DNA from: an archaeon
GTDB taxonomy: Archaea > Nanobdellota > Nanobdellia > Woesearchaeales > GW2011-AR9
Assembly (NCBI GenBank): GCA_030704845.1
Contig: JAUYKZ010000009.1
Span: 1 to 64,000, forward strand
DNA length: 64,000 nt
Direction: 5' to 3'
The position numbers and the translations under genes are program-made. This document shows, one piece after another, positions 1-7,811 of this stretch. Each line of letters starts with the position of its first letter. Position 1 is the first letter of the stretch. The notes under the pieces were generated by a model, which worked only from the letters and a program-made list of their open reading frames with translations, ran no database searches and had not been told where the DNA came from.

Positions 1-5
1 TATAT

Positions 6-138
6 AAAATGCGTTAATATATACTCAACGCTAAATGAAATTTGGAACTTAATTCATTTAGCGTTTGTATATACCAACGAAAAGTTCACAAAAATACTTT
101 TCGTTCAGTATATTCGAAATCTAACGCATTTTAGTATA
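6..138 (-). repeat. Two-hairpin repeat, copy 1 (interrupted, partial)
   Basis: The outer stem is AAAATGCGTTA (6-16) with TAACGCATTTT (122-132). This is the same hairpin found at 32422-32457, 41400-41435 and 56572-56597. Its loop is split by about 91 extra bases that contain two further perfect hairpins. The right edge reads TTTAGTATA, as in the other copies. The partner hairpin (AAAGTGCC type) is absent and should lie just left of the window, judging from the copy at 56510. The copy overlaps the 3' end of the HAD gene and supplies its stop codon. Confidence 0.85.
22..112. repeat. Second two-hairpin element nested inside repeat copy 1
   Basis: This segment is absent from the loop of the other three copies. 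It holds a 13-bp perfect hairpin (AACGCTAAATGAA 27-39 with 53-65) and a 10-bp perfect hairpin (AACGAAAAGT 76-85 with 96-105). They are separated by TATATA. The segment ends in TATA (109-112), repeating the TATA at 18-21. Excising 22-112 restores the uninterrupted sequence. The architecture (two hairpins with TATACT...AGTATA ends) matches the host repeat, although the stems differ completely. Exact edges are ambiguous because of the TA repeats. Confidence 0.75.
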
Positions 139-765
139 AATTAGAACGCCAACAGCTTTTAACTCTTTTTCTAAGCTAAGAAGATCTTTATACTGAATTC
201 CATGCATGCCAACATTCCTTGCGGCCTTAACATATTCTGCCGAATCGTCAATAAATACTGCTTGTTCAGGACAAAGACTTATCGTTTCTAGGACTAAACG
301 ATAAATCTCTGCTTCTGGCTTTCGACAGCCAACTTCACAAGAGAATATTTTGGGTTCAAATGGTCTGAAAACATCTATACTTTTTAACGCTTTTAAATGC
401 GGTGGAATAGTATTCGATAATACCGGAATGACATAACCTCTACCAGTTAGTCCTTCTATTAAACCTAGAACCTCTTGATCAATTACAACATTTTTTTCAA
501 ACTCTCTCGACCAAAGATCTATATAATCAATTGGTAATACCTTCAAACCTGTCTCTTTCTGAAACTCATTCCAATATGTTTCATCGTTGAGATCTCCACG
601 CTGATAGGCAGGTATTAATCTGCTGGTTGCCTTTATTACAGTTTCTAAAGAGAGTTGGCAAGTTCTGGCCATATCTTCAAAAACCCCTTGACCGCTATTA
701 AGAACGAATACTTCTCCTGCATCAAAAATAATGGCTTTAATTGTATTCATAACATCACCAATCAT
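121..765 (-). CDS. HAD-superfamily hydrolase, YihX-like
   Basis: Predicted HAD phosphatase of 214 aa, with no evident substrate. Visible motifs are IFDAGE near residue 13 (nucleophile Asp15; the second Asp of DxD is Gly, as in FDxGNV-type members), LSNT (motif II), CRKPEAEIY (motif III Lys) and FIDDS (motif IV acids). The first ATG forms an ATGA overlap with the upstream Nudix stop, implying coupled translation. A Met five codons later is an alternative start. The last codons (YTKMR-stop) are encoded by the edge of the repeat at 6-138, so the C-terminus was probably altered by that element. Confidence 0.85.
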   Translation of the reverse strand: MIGDVMNTIKAIIFDAGEVFVLNSGQGVFEDMARTCQLSLETVIKATSRLIPAYQRGDLNDETYWNEFQKETGLKVLPIDYIDLWSREFEKNVVIDQEVLGLIEGLTGRGYVIPVLSNTIPPHLKALKSIDVFRPFEPKIFSCEVGCRKPEAEIYRLVLETISLCPEQAVFIDDSAEYVKAARNVGMHGIQYKDLLSLEKELKAVGVLIYTKMR

Positions 766-1301
766 TTATCTCTAAGACCAGCAGATTCAAGAATATGGAC
801 ACTCACAGGATTCAAAAGATATCTATTCAATGATTGAATCTCATCTGGAGTTTTAAACGCAAGAGAATCATGTTCTTCAGATAGTTGAATCTTATCTTCT
901 TCACCAGACTTTATTCTCAATCTTGATACAACCATAAAGTCTCCATAAGCTTCTCCCCAGCACATGTGAGTTGGCTGATTGCAATCTAAATTATTAAAGC
1001 TTAAACCAGTCTCTTCTAAAAGCTCTCTTTCCAGCGCATTTTCAAAAGTTTCTGAAGGATCGAGCAGACCTTGGGGGACTAATTCATAAAGACCGCCAGT
1101 AAATCTTTCTCCAGCCTTTAAACCGACTAAAGAATTTCCCAGGTGGTCTTGGCATAATGAAGCCGCACCAGGAACATAAAGATTTTTTTGAAGGAAAAGT
1201 AACTCACTGTCGCTGATGGAGTAAAGTGTTATATTATTTACAGCAAATCTTTTAAATTGAAAAGTTGCCCAATCGGATAAAAACGGCCTTATGATTACCA
1301 T
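762..1301 (-). CDS. Nudix hydrolase
   Basis: Hydrolase of nucleoside diphosphates linked to other moieties (family knowledge); substrate unknown. The full Nudix box is present: GLLDPSE, then REL, EE and GL, fitting Gx5Ex7REUxEExGU. I chose the Met at 1301 (MVIIRPF, 179 aa) because it overlaps the upstream ORF stop (ATGGTAA) and follows AAAGGT. A longer in-frame start at 1346 would overlap the upstream ORF by 52 bp. The stop overlaps the HAD start (ATGA), so the two form a minus-strand operon. Confidence 0.85.
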   Translation of the reverse strand: MVIIRPFLSDWATFQFKRFAVNNITLYSISDSELLFLQKNLYVPGAASLCQDHLGNSLVGLKAGERFTGGLYELVPQGLLDPSETFENALERELLEETGLSFNNLDCNQPTHMCWGEAYGDFMVVSRLRIKSGEEDKIQLSEEHDSLAFKTPDEIQSLNRYLLNPVSVHILESAGLRDK

Positions 1302-1555
1302 ACCTTTAGATTTCTCCAGATCAGCAAATCCTGTAATACCATACAATGGCTTGCTAAAAGCTTTTGGATTTTGTTTAACAAATCCCCCCAGAATTCTTCT
1401 ATACGACTACGCATGCTCTGTAATATTTTAGGTGGTTCCTGTTCATTAACAACTGCTCTTTCAGCTCCTTCAAATCCTAACTCCCCCAAGGACCTAATGG
1501 AATATCCTGTAAAAAAAGGATCCCACACTTCTGGATTATTATATAATCTCATCAT
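1295..1555 (-). CDS. Small hypothetical protein upstream of Nudix gene
   Basis: An 86-aa ORF of unrecognised function with no clear membrane segment. It begins with ATGATG preceded by GGGAG at about 9 nt. Its stop lies inside the start region of the Nudix gene, which suggests translational coupling. There is no family signature, so reality rests on the ribosome-binding site and the tight coupling only. It could instead be an ancestral N-terminal part of the Nudix protein separated by a frameshift. Confidence 0.5.
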   Translation of the reverse strand: MMRLYNNPEVWDPFFTGYSIRSLGELGFEGAERAVVNEQEPPKILQSMRSRIEEFWGDLLNKIQKLLASHCMVLQDLLIWRNLKVW

Positions 1556-1637
1556 CGCAGGAACTCCCAGAGAGTAGTATATTCAATTTATGAAACCAAA
1601 AAACACGTCATAAAAATATGAAATAACTAAAAATTAA

Positions 1638-2177
1638 TCAACAGTCACCACAATTCATACCCGCTTCTTTCCCTTTCTCCAACTTTCTCCCACAAGAACA
1701 AACAAATCCAACAAGTTTCGCTGGAACACCTAAAACTAACCCATAATCTGGAACGTCTTTTGTCACAACACTTCCAGCTCCGATTAGAGCAAATTTTCCA
1801 ATCACAACATTTGGTAGAACTACTGTTCTTGCCCCAATTGATGCTCCTTCTTTTACTAAAACAGTTCCAACTTCCCATTCAGAATCAGTCTTTAACTTAC
1901 CTTCTTTAGTAATAGCTCTAGGATAACTATCATTAGTAAATACAACATGCGGTCCAACAAAAACTCCGTTTTCTAAGGTAGTTCCATGATAAATTGAAGA
2001 ATTATTTTGAATTTTACAATTGTTTCCAATTTTTACATCTTTATCAACATATACATTCTTTGCAATGATACAATTATTTCCTATCTTCGCACCTTCACGA
2101 ATCTGAGAATGATGCCAAACTTTAACATTTTCTCCTAATTGTGCATTTGTAGAGACTTCCGCGGTTTGATGAATCAT
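1638..2177 (-). CDS. Hexapeptide-repeat N-acetyltransferase, WbpD/WlbB-like
   Basis: Left-handed beta-helix acyltransferase, 179 aa. Hexad repeats (AKIGNN, VKIGNN, SIGART, ALIGAG) run from about residue 10 to 155, and [13 protein letters not shown] and [17 protein letters not shown] are typical of UDP-2-acetamido-3-amino-hexuronate N-acetyltransferases. A short C-terminal tail with CxC and CxxC cysteines (SCGRK, NCGDC) looks like a zinc ribbon, which is seen in some relatives. The start forms ATGA with the wecB-like stop. With the neighbours it probably makes a diacetylated amino-sugar acid for a surface glycan (inference). Confidence 0.82.
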   Translation of the reverse strand: MIHQTAEVSTNAQLGENVKVWHHSQIREGAKIGNNCIIAKNVYVDKDVKIGNNCKIQNNSSIYHGTTLENGVFVGPHVVFTNDSYPRAITKEGKLKTDSEWEVGTVLVKEGASIGARTVVLPNVVIGKFALIGAGSVVTKDVPDYGLVLGVPAKLVGFVCSCGRKLEKGKEAGMNCGDC

Positions 2178-3256
2178 AAGTATTTCTCCTTGATAATATT
2201 AACAATACTTTCGCTTACATTCTCATGTAATGGTGAAGGCAGACTTCTAATTCTTATCAATTCGCCGTCGTCCATTAATCTTTTTGCTATATCTAAAATA
2301 GATCTTTTGTTAGTACCGGCAAGAAAGTTTTTTCCAGCATCAATTAGACGCATCCATTCCGTCTCATTTCTAGGAATCAAACAGGGCTTATTAAAGACCA
2401 ATGCTTCTTCTTGGATTCCCCCACTATCCGAGATACAAAAACGACAAGAGGATAATAACGCTAGGAAATTTAGGTAGGCCTGCGGTTTTAGAAGAATTAT
2501 TTTTTCATTAAGTTTTATTGAAGATTGAGACAGAATATTGGTTGTCCTTGGATGGACAGGAAAAACCACAGCCATATCTTCCGATAATTCGTTTAATACC
2601 GAGATTATATTTGAGAATATTTCCGGATTATTTGTACTTTCAGCACGATGGATAGTAGCTAGGACAAAGTTATCTTTTACTAAACCATAATGGGATAATA
2701 TTTTATCAATTGGCGCAAAAGAACTATTCCTCCTACTTGCATCAAACGCTGTACTCCCAACTAAATGTATTTTTTCTGAAGAAATACCCTCCTTTTTTAG
2801 GTTAACTATACTTAAATCATCTGGAGCAAATAGACTATCACTTATTGAGTCAACAATAATACGGTTAATTTCCTCGGGCATAATCTTATTAAAAGAACGA
2901 CAACCCGATTCGATGTGAGCTACCGGGATTAGTAATTTAGCAGCAGCCAAAGCTCCAGCTAAAGTGCTGTTTGTATCTCCTTGTACAATCACTAAGGATG
3001 GTTTTTGTTCGATTAAGATTTTTTCAATTTTTTCCAGCATAAATCCCGTTTGTTTTCCGTGAGAATGCGAGCCCACTTGTAAGCAATAATCAGGATCGCG
3101 TAAATGAAGTTCTTTAAAGAAAACCATATCCATTTCATAATCATAATGCTGACCGGTATGGATTAAAATATGTTCAAACTCTTTATCTAGGATGGGAATT
3201 ACTGATGATAACTTAATAATCTCTGGTCTTGTTCCAAGAATGGTTACAACCTTCAT
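2174..3256 (-). CDS. wecB: UDP-N-acetylglucosamine 2-epimerase family
   Basis: Epimerises UDP-GlcNAc (or its 3-acetamido uronate derivative, as WbpI does) at C2 to the manno form. It is 360 aa, full length. Motifs are LGTRPEIIK at the N-terminus, [21 protein letters not shown], the HIESGCRS...MPEEINR active-site region and [10 protein letters not shown] near the C-terminus. It is translationally coupled by ATGA overlaps to the GT2 gene upstream and the acetyltransferase downstream. The WbpD-like neighbour makes a WbpI role as likely as WecB. Confidence 0.9.
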   Translation of the reverse strand: MKVVTILGTRPEIIKLSSVIPILDKEFEHILIHTGQHYDYEMDMVFFKELHLRDPDYCLQVGSHSHGKQTGFMLEKIEKILIEQKPSLVIVQGDTNSTLAGALAAAKLLIPVAHIESGCRSFNKIMPEEINRIIVDSISDSLFAPDDLSIVNLKKEGISSEKIHLVGSTAFDASRRNSSFAPIDKILSHYGLVKDNFVLATIHRAESTNNPEIFSNIISVLNELSEDMAVVFPVHPRTTNILSQSSIKLNEKIILLKPQAYLNFLALLSSCRFCISDSGGIQEEALVFNKPCLIPRNETEWMRLIDAGKNFLAGTNKRSILDIAKRLMDDGELIRIRSLPSPLHENVSESIVNIIKEKYL

Positions 3257-3975
3257 GCTGACCTCTTAAACTTACTTCCAATAATGAACAACACATATTT
3301 AAGATGACTTCGAATGACTTTAAGCAAACGCATTTTAGAAACACCATATTGGCGAACTCTTAAAACCATCGGGACTTCTTTAACCACATATCCATTATTG
3401 ATTGCGTTTATTAAGAACTCTGCCGTAGCTAAGAAATTATTTGACTTGAAAGAAATATTCTGAACCACTTCTTTCTTCTGTGCACGGAATAAGGCAGTAT
3501 AAGTGTGAAGTTTTGAATTAGTTAAAGAGCGATATATTGCCGAGATAGAACGACTAAGAACTAAGCGGTATTTCGGTACGTTCTCAACTCCACCTAAAGG
3601 ATGGTAAGGTGAAGCAGTCACCACATCAGCCCCTTTCTTTATTTCGTTTAATAATGAGAAAATTTCTTCAACATCATAAGTACAGTCACTGTCCATAGTA
3701 ACTATCACATCACCAGTAGCGTGTGAAAAACCCGTCCGCATAGCTGCCCCAAGGTTTTGATTTACTTCATGTTTGAATATTTGGGCATTATAACTTTCTT
3801 TTGAAAAATTTTCTTTGATTTTCTCACAGGTTTTATCTTTGCTTCCATCATCAATGAATAATAGTTCCAGTTCCCATTCCGTTAATAAACTATCTAGAAT
3901 TGGCGATAATTTATTCCGTAATGGAGCAATTCCCTCTTCTTCGTTATAGCAAGGAATGATTATTGAAAGTTTCAT
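3253..3975 (-). CDS. GT2 glycosyltransferase, DPM1-like
   Basis: Family 2 glycosyltransferase of 240 aa with the compact dolichol-phosphate-mannose-synthase shape. It shows SIIIPCYNEEEGI at the N-terminus, FIDDGSKDKT, NLGAAMRTGFSHATGD and the metal-binding TMDSDCTYD. No strong C-terminal transmembrane domain is visible. It probably transfers a sugar from a nucleotide donor to a polyprenyl phosphate or glycan lipid. It is the first gene of the GT2-wecB-acetyltransferase operon. An insertion sequence now lies 43 bp upstream of its start and may have displaced its promoter. Confidence 0.87.
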   Translation of the reverse strand: MKLSIIIPCYNEEEGIAPLRNKLSPILDSLLTEWELELLFIDDGSKDKTCEKIKENFSKESYNAQIFKHEVNQNLGAAMRTGFSHATGDVIVTMDSDCTYDVEEIFSLLNEIKKGADVVTASPYHPLGGVENVPKYRLVLSRSISAIYRSLTNSKLHTYTALFRAQKKEVVQNISFKSNNFLATAEFLINAINNGYVVKEVPMVLRVRQYGVSKMRLLKVIRSHLKYVLFIIGSKFKRSA

Positions 3976-4009
3976 AGAGTGATTTTATTGGGACTATTTA
4001 TAAAATTTC

Positions 4010-4905
4010 TTAATCTATGGCTCTGTCCAGAATGATGTTTAGCATCATTCTGAAATAAAGCTTAACTCTTTTTTTTATTTTCTCTAAGTTATGAATCAAC
4101 ACATGCAAAGCCATCTCTCTTTTCTTCATATAGTGCAATTTGCTTCTGAGAACAGGAATTCTTCTGCTTTTTAAGCTGTGAATACAGTTTCAACATTTGA
4201 TCGTTGATTATATTGCTCATCGCCTTTCGTGCATCTTCTCCTGTTCCAACCTTTTGGATTATTTCGTGAGCTTTCTCTCACAGGAGCAAACAGCCTGTTT
4301 TGTTTGCTCTGTGCTACTTCGTGAAGTGGCTCACTATCATATCCTTTATCACCAAGTATCTTCACTTCTCGCAGAGAAGTTCTTTTGAAGATACGTTCTG
4401 CTGATTTTACGTCATGACGTGGTTTCATCTGCAAGACATGATCGTATATCAAATGATTCTTCACGTCGATGAAAATGCTTAATTTGTTAAATTTGGGTTC
4501 CAGTCTTGCTCTTTTCTCATAATGCTTACTACGTAGATAGGCATCTACTCCAGTTGCATCAACGGCCATGAGTGTTGGAGTTTCATTCTGCAGAAGTGTG
4601 CGGTTGAGTTGACGAATGAACCCAACAGTGTACTTCTTACACCAATTATGAAGCACACTTTTGCTTGGCATCTGCTTGAAATCAAGCCAAGAAAGCCATT
4701 TAGTCTCATATAGTTCTGCGATAAAATCGCGCAGAACTTTCTTAGATCGTCTAAATAAAATGACCAGAGAAAACTTCTGAAATTCAGAGTAAATCTGTGG
4801 TCCAAAATCGTTGTCGTGCAAAGGCAGGTCGATTGCATGGTAAAGTTTAAGAATTTCAGAAAGAAATTCATGCTTTAGTGTATACTGAATTGTTGTTTGT
4901 GTCAT
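4010..4905 (-). pseudogene. DDE transposase with C-terminal frameshift
   Basis: The first frame (4171-4905) gives 244 aa. It carries the DDE elements AVDATGVDAY (Asp), LGDKGYDSE (Asp) and the Y-x2-R-x3-E signature YNQRSNVE. It stops just after VETVFTA. The -1 frame from 4177 runs open for 53 codons to the end of the element (SLKSRRIPVL...ALHVLIHNL), which is the expected C-terminal region, and stops in the target duplication. The simplest explanation is a CA-to-CACA two-base gain at 4177-4180. No standard slippery heptamer is present, so programmed frameshifting is less likely. Confidence 0.85.
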
Positions 4906-4952
4906 AACCTATGACATTCAGTATACACTTTTATTCCTTTCTGGACAGAGCC
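4019..4952 (-). mobile_element. IS5-like insertion sequence, 934 bp
   Basis: Both ends were located: 14-bp perfect terminal inverted repeats GGCTCTGTCCAGAA (4019-4032) and its complement (4939-4952). An 8-bp direct target duplication TAATCTAT lies at 4011-4018 and 4953-4960. One transposase gene is on the minus strand. A perfect 10-bp hairpin (4028-4037 with 4043-4052) sits at the 3' end. The intact duplication implies a recent, undecayed insertion between the GT2 operon and the transporter genes. An 8-bp duplication fits the ISH1-like part of the IS5 family. Confidence 0.93.
4877..4929 (-). promoter_or_regulatory. Nested inverted repeats around the transposase start
   Basis: A perfect 14-bp inverted repeat (4877-4890 with 4916-4929) encloses a 6-bp inverted repeat (TGTCAT 900-905 with ATGACA 911-916). 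The transposase ATG (4905-4903) lies in the inner stem. In mRNA read in from outside, this would hide the start codon, a layout known from IS10/IS50-type elements. Function is inferred. Confidence 0.6.
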
Positions 4953-5017
4953 TAATCTATAGATCTATTTAAAAAAAAATAGGCGGTATTATCGTTTAGA
5001 TTATTATATAGTTAGGA

Positions 5018-5344
5018 TTATATGTTTAGAGCCGTAATTCCAACTAATAAAAAGATTATGCCGATTATTTTATACTTGTTGATATTCTCCTTTAAGACGT
5101 ATTTTGCTAAAACAATTGACCAAATATAACTTACCGAGGCTGTAAGGTAAATGAAAGTAAGTGGAGCTTGCTTTAATGCATAAATATAGAATAAAAATGA
5201 TACTGAAGACAACCCAACTGCCCACATTAGTTTTATATTTTTGAAATTTATCTTATAAGAAGCACCCAGTTTAAAATAAAGAGTTCCGAATGCACCAAAT
5301 ACAGAAGATATCAATATGAAAGTTATGGCTAAAGTATAATTCAT
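5018..5344 (-). CDS. Small DMT/SMR membrane protein, ArnE/ArnF-like subunit
   Basis: A 108-aa, four-helix EamA/SMR-type membrane protein with hydrophobic segments at about residues 5-25, 37-57, 62-84 and 90-107. It is translationally coupled (ATGA-type overlap) to a second SMR-type gene upstream. Paired small DMT proteins of this type include ArnE/ArnF, which flip undecaprenyl-phosphate-linked sugars. Its place after a DegT aminotransferase and beside GT2 and UppP-type genes supports a lipid-linked sugar flippase role, by inference only. Confidence 0.7.
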   Translation of the reverse strand: MNYTLAITFILISSVFGAFGTLYFKLGASYKINFKNIKLMWAVGLSSVSFLFYIYALKQAPLTFIYLTASVSYIWSIVLAKYVLKENINKYKIIGIIFLLVGITALNI

Positions 5345-5709
5345 TTTTTACCACTCACCCCTATGAAAAGAACTCCGGTTGTAATTGCTATTAGCCCCAC
5401 ACTGTCTAACATAGAAATGGTTTCATTTAAGAAATAAAATGACAAAATTGTTACTAAAATATACCCTGAAGCCATTACAGGATAGACTACTGAAAGTTCA
5501 CCTAACCTAAATGCTTGAATAAAAACAATTGCACCAATAGCGTAAAGCCCTGCTCCAAAAAGGAGGGGGATATTATAAAATTGATTTAGTATTTGATCAA
5601 TAGAAAGTGAAAATTTTGTACTCCCTAATTTTAAAAGAATTTGTGCTACTGAAACAATAACCGTACAAATCAGAGCTAGGATAATTGCTTTAGAGTTGTT
5701 TTGTTCCAT
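5341..5709 (-). CDS. Small DMT/SMR membrane protein, partner subunit
   Basis: A 122-aa, four-helix SMR/EamA-like protein. GELSVVYPVMASGYILVTILS resembles the third and fourth helices of EmrE-type proteins, including the central Gly and Tyr. It overlaps the preceding DegT gene by 20 bp and the next SMR gene by 4 bp. The two half-size proteins are distinct in sequence, which fits a heterodimer. The substrate cannot be read from sequence. Confidence 0.7.
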   Translation of the reverse strand: MEQNNSKAIILALICTVIVSVAQILLKLGSTKFSLSIDQILNQFYNIPLLFGAGLYAIGAIVFIQAFRLGELSVVYPVMASGYILVTILSFYFLNETISMLDSVGLIAITTGVLFIGVSGKK

Positions 5710-6736
5710 TTTTATTAATGATTAAAGTTTGGTTATAAATCTTGTGATAATTCGCCACCATGAGTTTAAGCTTCCTTAATGAAAATCGCAGATTATTTGG
5801 CATAAATATTATCCGATTAGAGATATTTGAACCGCTCCATGGTGGAAGAAATAAGAAACTAGTTTTAGTAATCACCGAAGATTCAACATCTTCATTGAAT
5901 ATAAAAGAAAGATAGTTGTGAGATGCTTCACAATCGGCTAATATTTTTTGAGTGTTGACCTTGTTCTGAATAAATTGGTGGTTTTTTCTTTTTTTGAGTA
6001 TTAAATCATTTAAATTAGGCAGTTGTTTGAAAGCTAAATATGCTTCAATTGAAGTACAATGAAAATGTTTATCCAAATCATTAGTCTGTTTTAAGTTTGA
6101 TTTCTTTCGGGCAATATCAATTAAGATTTTTGATATAAAAAAAGCTCGAGTTTCATACAAACTAGCGAATAATCTCTTGATATAGACCAATAAAGAACCT
6201 TTATTTCTAAACTGATCACGTAACAGAGATATTTTATCAATATTATGATTAGTTAAAATTGCTCCACCCCCAAAATTAATCATCTGTTTAGTAAAACTAT
6301 AAACCGCATAATCTCCAAAAGTTCCTGCAAGTCTGCCATCACATTTTGCGCCTAAAGCGTGAGCAATGTCTTCTATTAAAATTAAGTTATGTTTTTTACA
6401 TATCTCGGCAATTTCCTTAATACCACTTGGATTACCATAAGTATGAACAAAGATTACCGCTTTAGTTTGCGGTGTAATTTTATTTTTCACAGAATCTGCG
6501 TTTAGATTTAATGTCCTTGAATCCACATCAACGGATACAGGTTTTCCACCAGCCAGCCTAATAGCATTTGGCAAACTATCACAGATGAACGATTGAATGA
6601 TCACTTCATCAGTAGATTTTAATTCGAAACTTTTCAGAAGAATATAAAGAGCGTTGCGGCAAGAACTAAAAAGAACTACGTTCTTTAAGCCCGAATATTG
6701 GGAAAGTTCTTTTTTTAATTTCTGTTTTATTTTCAT
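5690..6736 (-). CDS. DegT/DnrJ/EryC1-family sugar aminotransferase
   Basis: PLP-dependent aminotransferase that normally aminates a keto nucleotide sugar. It has 348 aa, slightly short. Visible are FSSCRNALY (cofactor phosphate region), IIQSFICDS, the EDIAHALGA aspartate that contacts the PLP ring nitrogen, and YSFTKQMINFGGGAIL with the expected internal-aldimine lysine. The C-terminal third diverges from WbpE/ArnB. It is part of a tightly packed minus-strand operon from 9763 to 5018. It could donate the amino group required before the acetyltransferase at 1638 acts (inference). Confidence 0.82.
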   Translation of the reverse strand: MKIKQKLKKELSQYSGLKNVVLFSSCRNALYILLKSFELKSTDEVIIQSFICDSLPNAIRLAGGKPVSVDVDSRTLNLNADSVKNKITPQTKAVIFVHTYGNPSGIKEIAEICKKHNLILIEDIAHALGAKCDGRLAGTFGDYAVYSFTKQMINFGGGAILTNHNIDKISLLRDQFRNKGSLLVYIKRLFASLYETRAFFISKILIDIARKKSNLKQTNDLDKHFHCTSIEAYLAFKQLPNLNDLILKKRKNHQFIQNKVNTQKILADCEASHNYLSFIFNEDVESSVITKTSFLFLPPWSGSNISNRIIFMPNNLRFSLRKLKLMVANYHKIYNQTLIINKNGTKQL

Positions 6737-6737
6737 C

Positions 6738-7802
6738 TTAACTAAATTGTCTCATCACAAATGGGCTAATTTTTTTTATAATCGTTTTTGGCAATTTACT
6801 CCAAATAAACCCGTAAAGTTTATACACATTAAACGATTTTGTTAATTGAGGAATATTTTTAACATCGGAAGCATAAAAATAATATGGCACTATTTCTGTT
6901 CGAGTAGATAATCTCCTCTTAAAAAGATACATGCCGCCATCATTCATTTGTTCAGTAGATCCGCCCAACTCTAGCACCTTGTAATTATTTTTTAGACCAT
7001 AACAGATTATATTCCAAAGAAGTAAATAATATGGACTAAGATTATTATAATTATAATCTGTTCCGGCAAAGGCGTATTCGACAGTCTGTTTATCCAAGAA
7101 TAAGAAACAACCGGCGATTGGTTTGTCTTTAAAATAAGTCACAGCAACATTAGTATCACATTGATTGAGAGCATCAAGGAATAGTCGATAAGGCCAAGCA
7201 GGGAGACCCCTCTTCTTTCTGGTAAGAAGATATACTTTATAAAAATCTTTAAGAATCTTTTCGTCATTTAAAATCTTCACCACAAGATTAGCTTTTCTAG
7301 CTTTTCGGATATCATATCTAACCCGTTTATCAAATGAATTAAACATCTGCTCCTCAGTCCCTTGTAAATCCAAGAAGAAATTAGTAATTGGTTTTTGTAA
7401 TACAAAAGAATTAGAAATCTCCCCAGTAATTTCTACTCGCTGACGTATCTGAAGATATTTAAAAGAAGGATTTTCATTAATCAAAGCTTGTGCCTTCTTT
7501 AACAACAATTCTACACAAAAATGGTTTTCCCCAAGAACTCCACCGAATGGAAAGAACGGGATAGATATCAGACGATTACCTTCAATAAAACTGCGTGCTT
7601 CAAATAACGGAAGAATCCCCACAATAGAATGATTATCTATTCTTTTAGCGACCAAATAACGAGGCTTAAACTTGAAATATTTGATGATAAGATTTTTTAT
7701 TTCTAAACTATGCCCATAATGTGACTGAGAATTCTTTTTAAGGTAATCATTATAATTCAAGTAATCCCTTTCTTTTAATTCTTCGACAAAGTATTCCTGC
7801 AT
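6738..7802 (-). CDS. FemAB/FemX-like acyltransferase, paralog B
   Basis: GNAT-fold protein of 354 aa in the FemAB family, which in bacteria moves amino acids from aminoacyl-tRNA onto lipid-linked peptides. The tail LELGGSTEQMNDGGMYLFKR is characteristic. I chose the ATG at 7802 because AGGTGAT lies five bases upstream; a GTG at 7811 is in frame. The upstream gene's stop codon is inside that ribosome-binding site. It shares layout and motifs with the next gene upstream, so the pair is a tandem duplication. Confidence 0.8.
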   Translation of the reverse strand: MQEYFVEELKERDYLNYNDYLKKNSQSHYGHSLEIKNLIIKYFKFKPRYLVAKRIDNHSIVGILPLFEARSFIEGNRLISIPFFPFGGVLGENHFCVELLLKKAQALINENPSFKYLQIRQRVEITGEISNSFVLQKPITNFFLDLQGTEEQMFNSFDKRVRYDIRKARKANLVVKILNDEKILKDFYKVYLLTRKKRGLPAWPYRLFLDALNQCDTNVAVTYFKDKPIAGCFLFLDKQTVEYAFAGTDYNYNNLSPYYLLLWNIICYGLKNNYKVLELGGSTEQMNDGGMYLFKRRLSTRTEIVPYYFYASDVKNIPQLTKSFNVYKLYGFIWSKLPKTIIKKISPFVMRQFS

Positions 7803-7811
7803 TTTGATCAC

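Noticed and set aside
1371-1577. Plus-strand 68-aa frame
   Set aside because: Antisense to the 86-aa candidate, with no ribosome-binding site and no family features.
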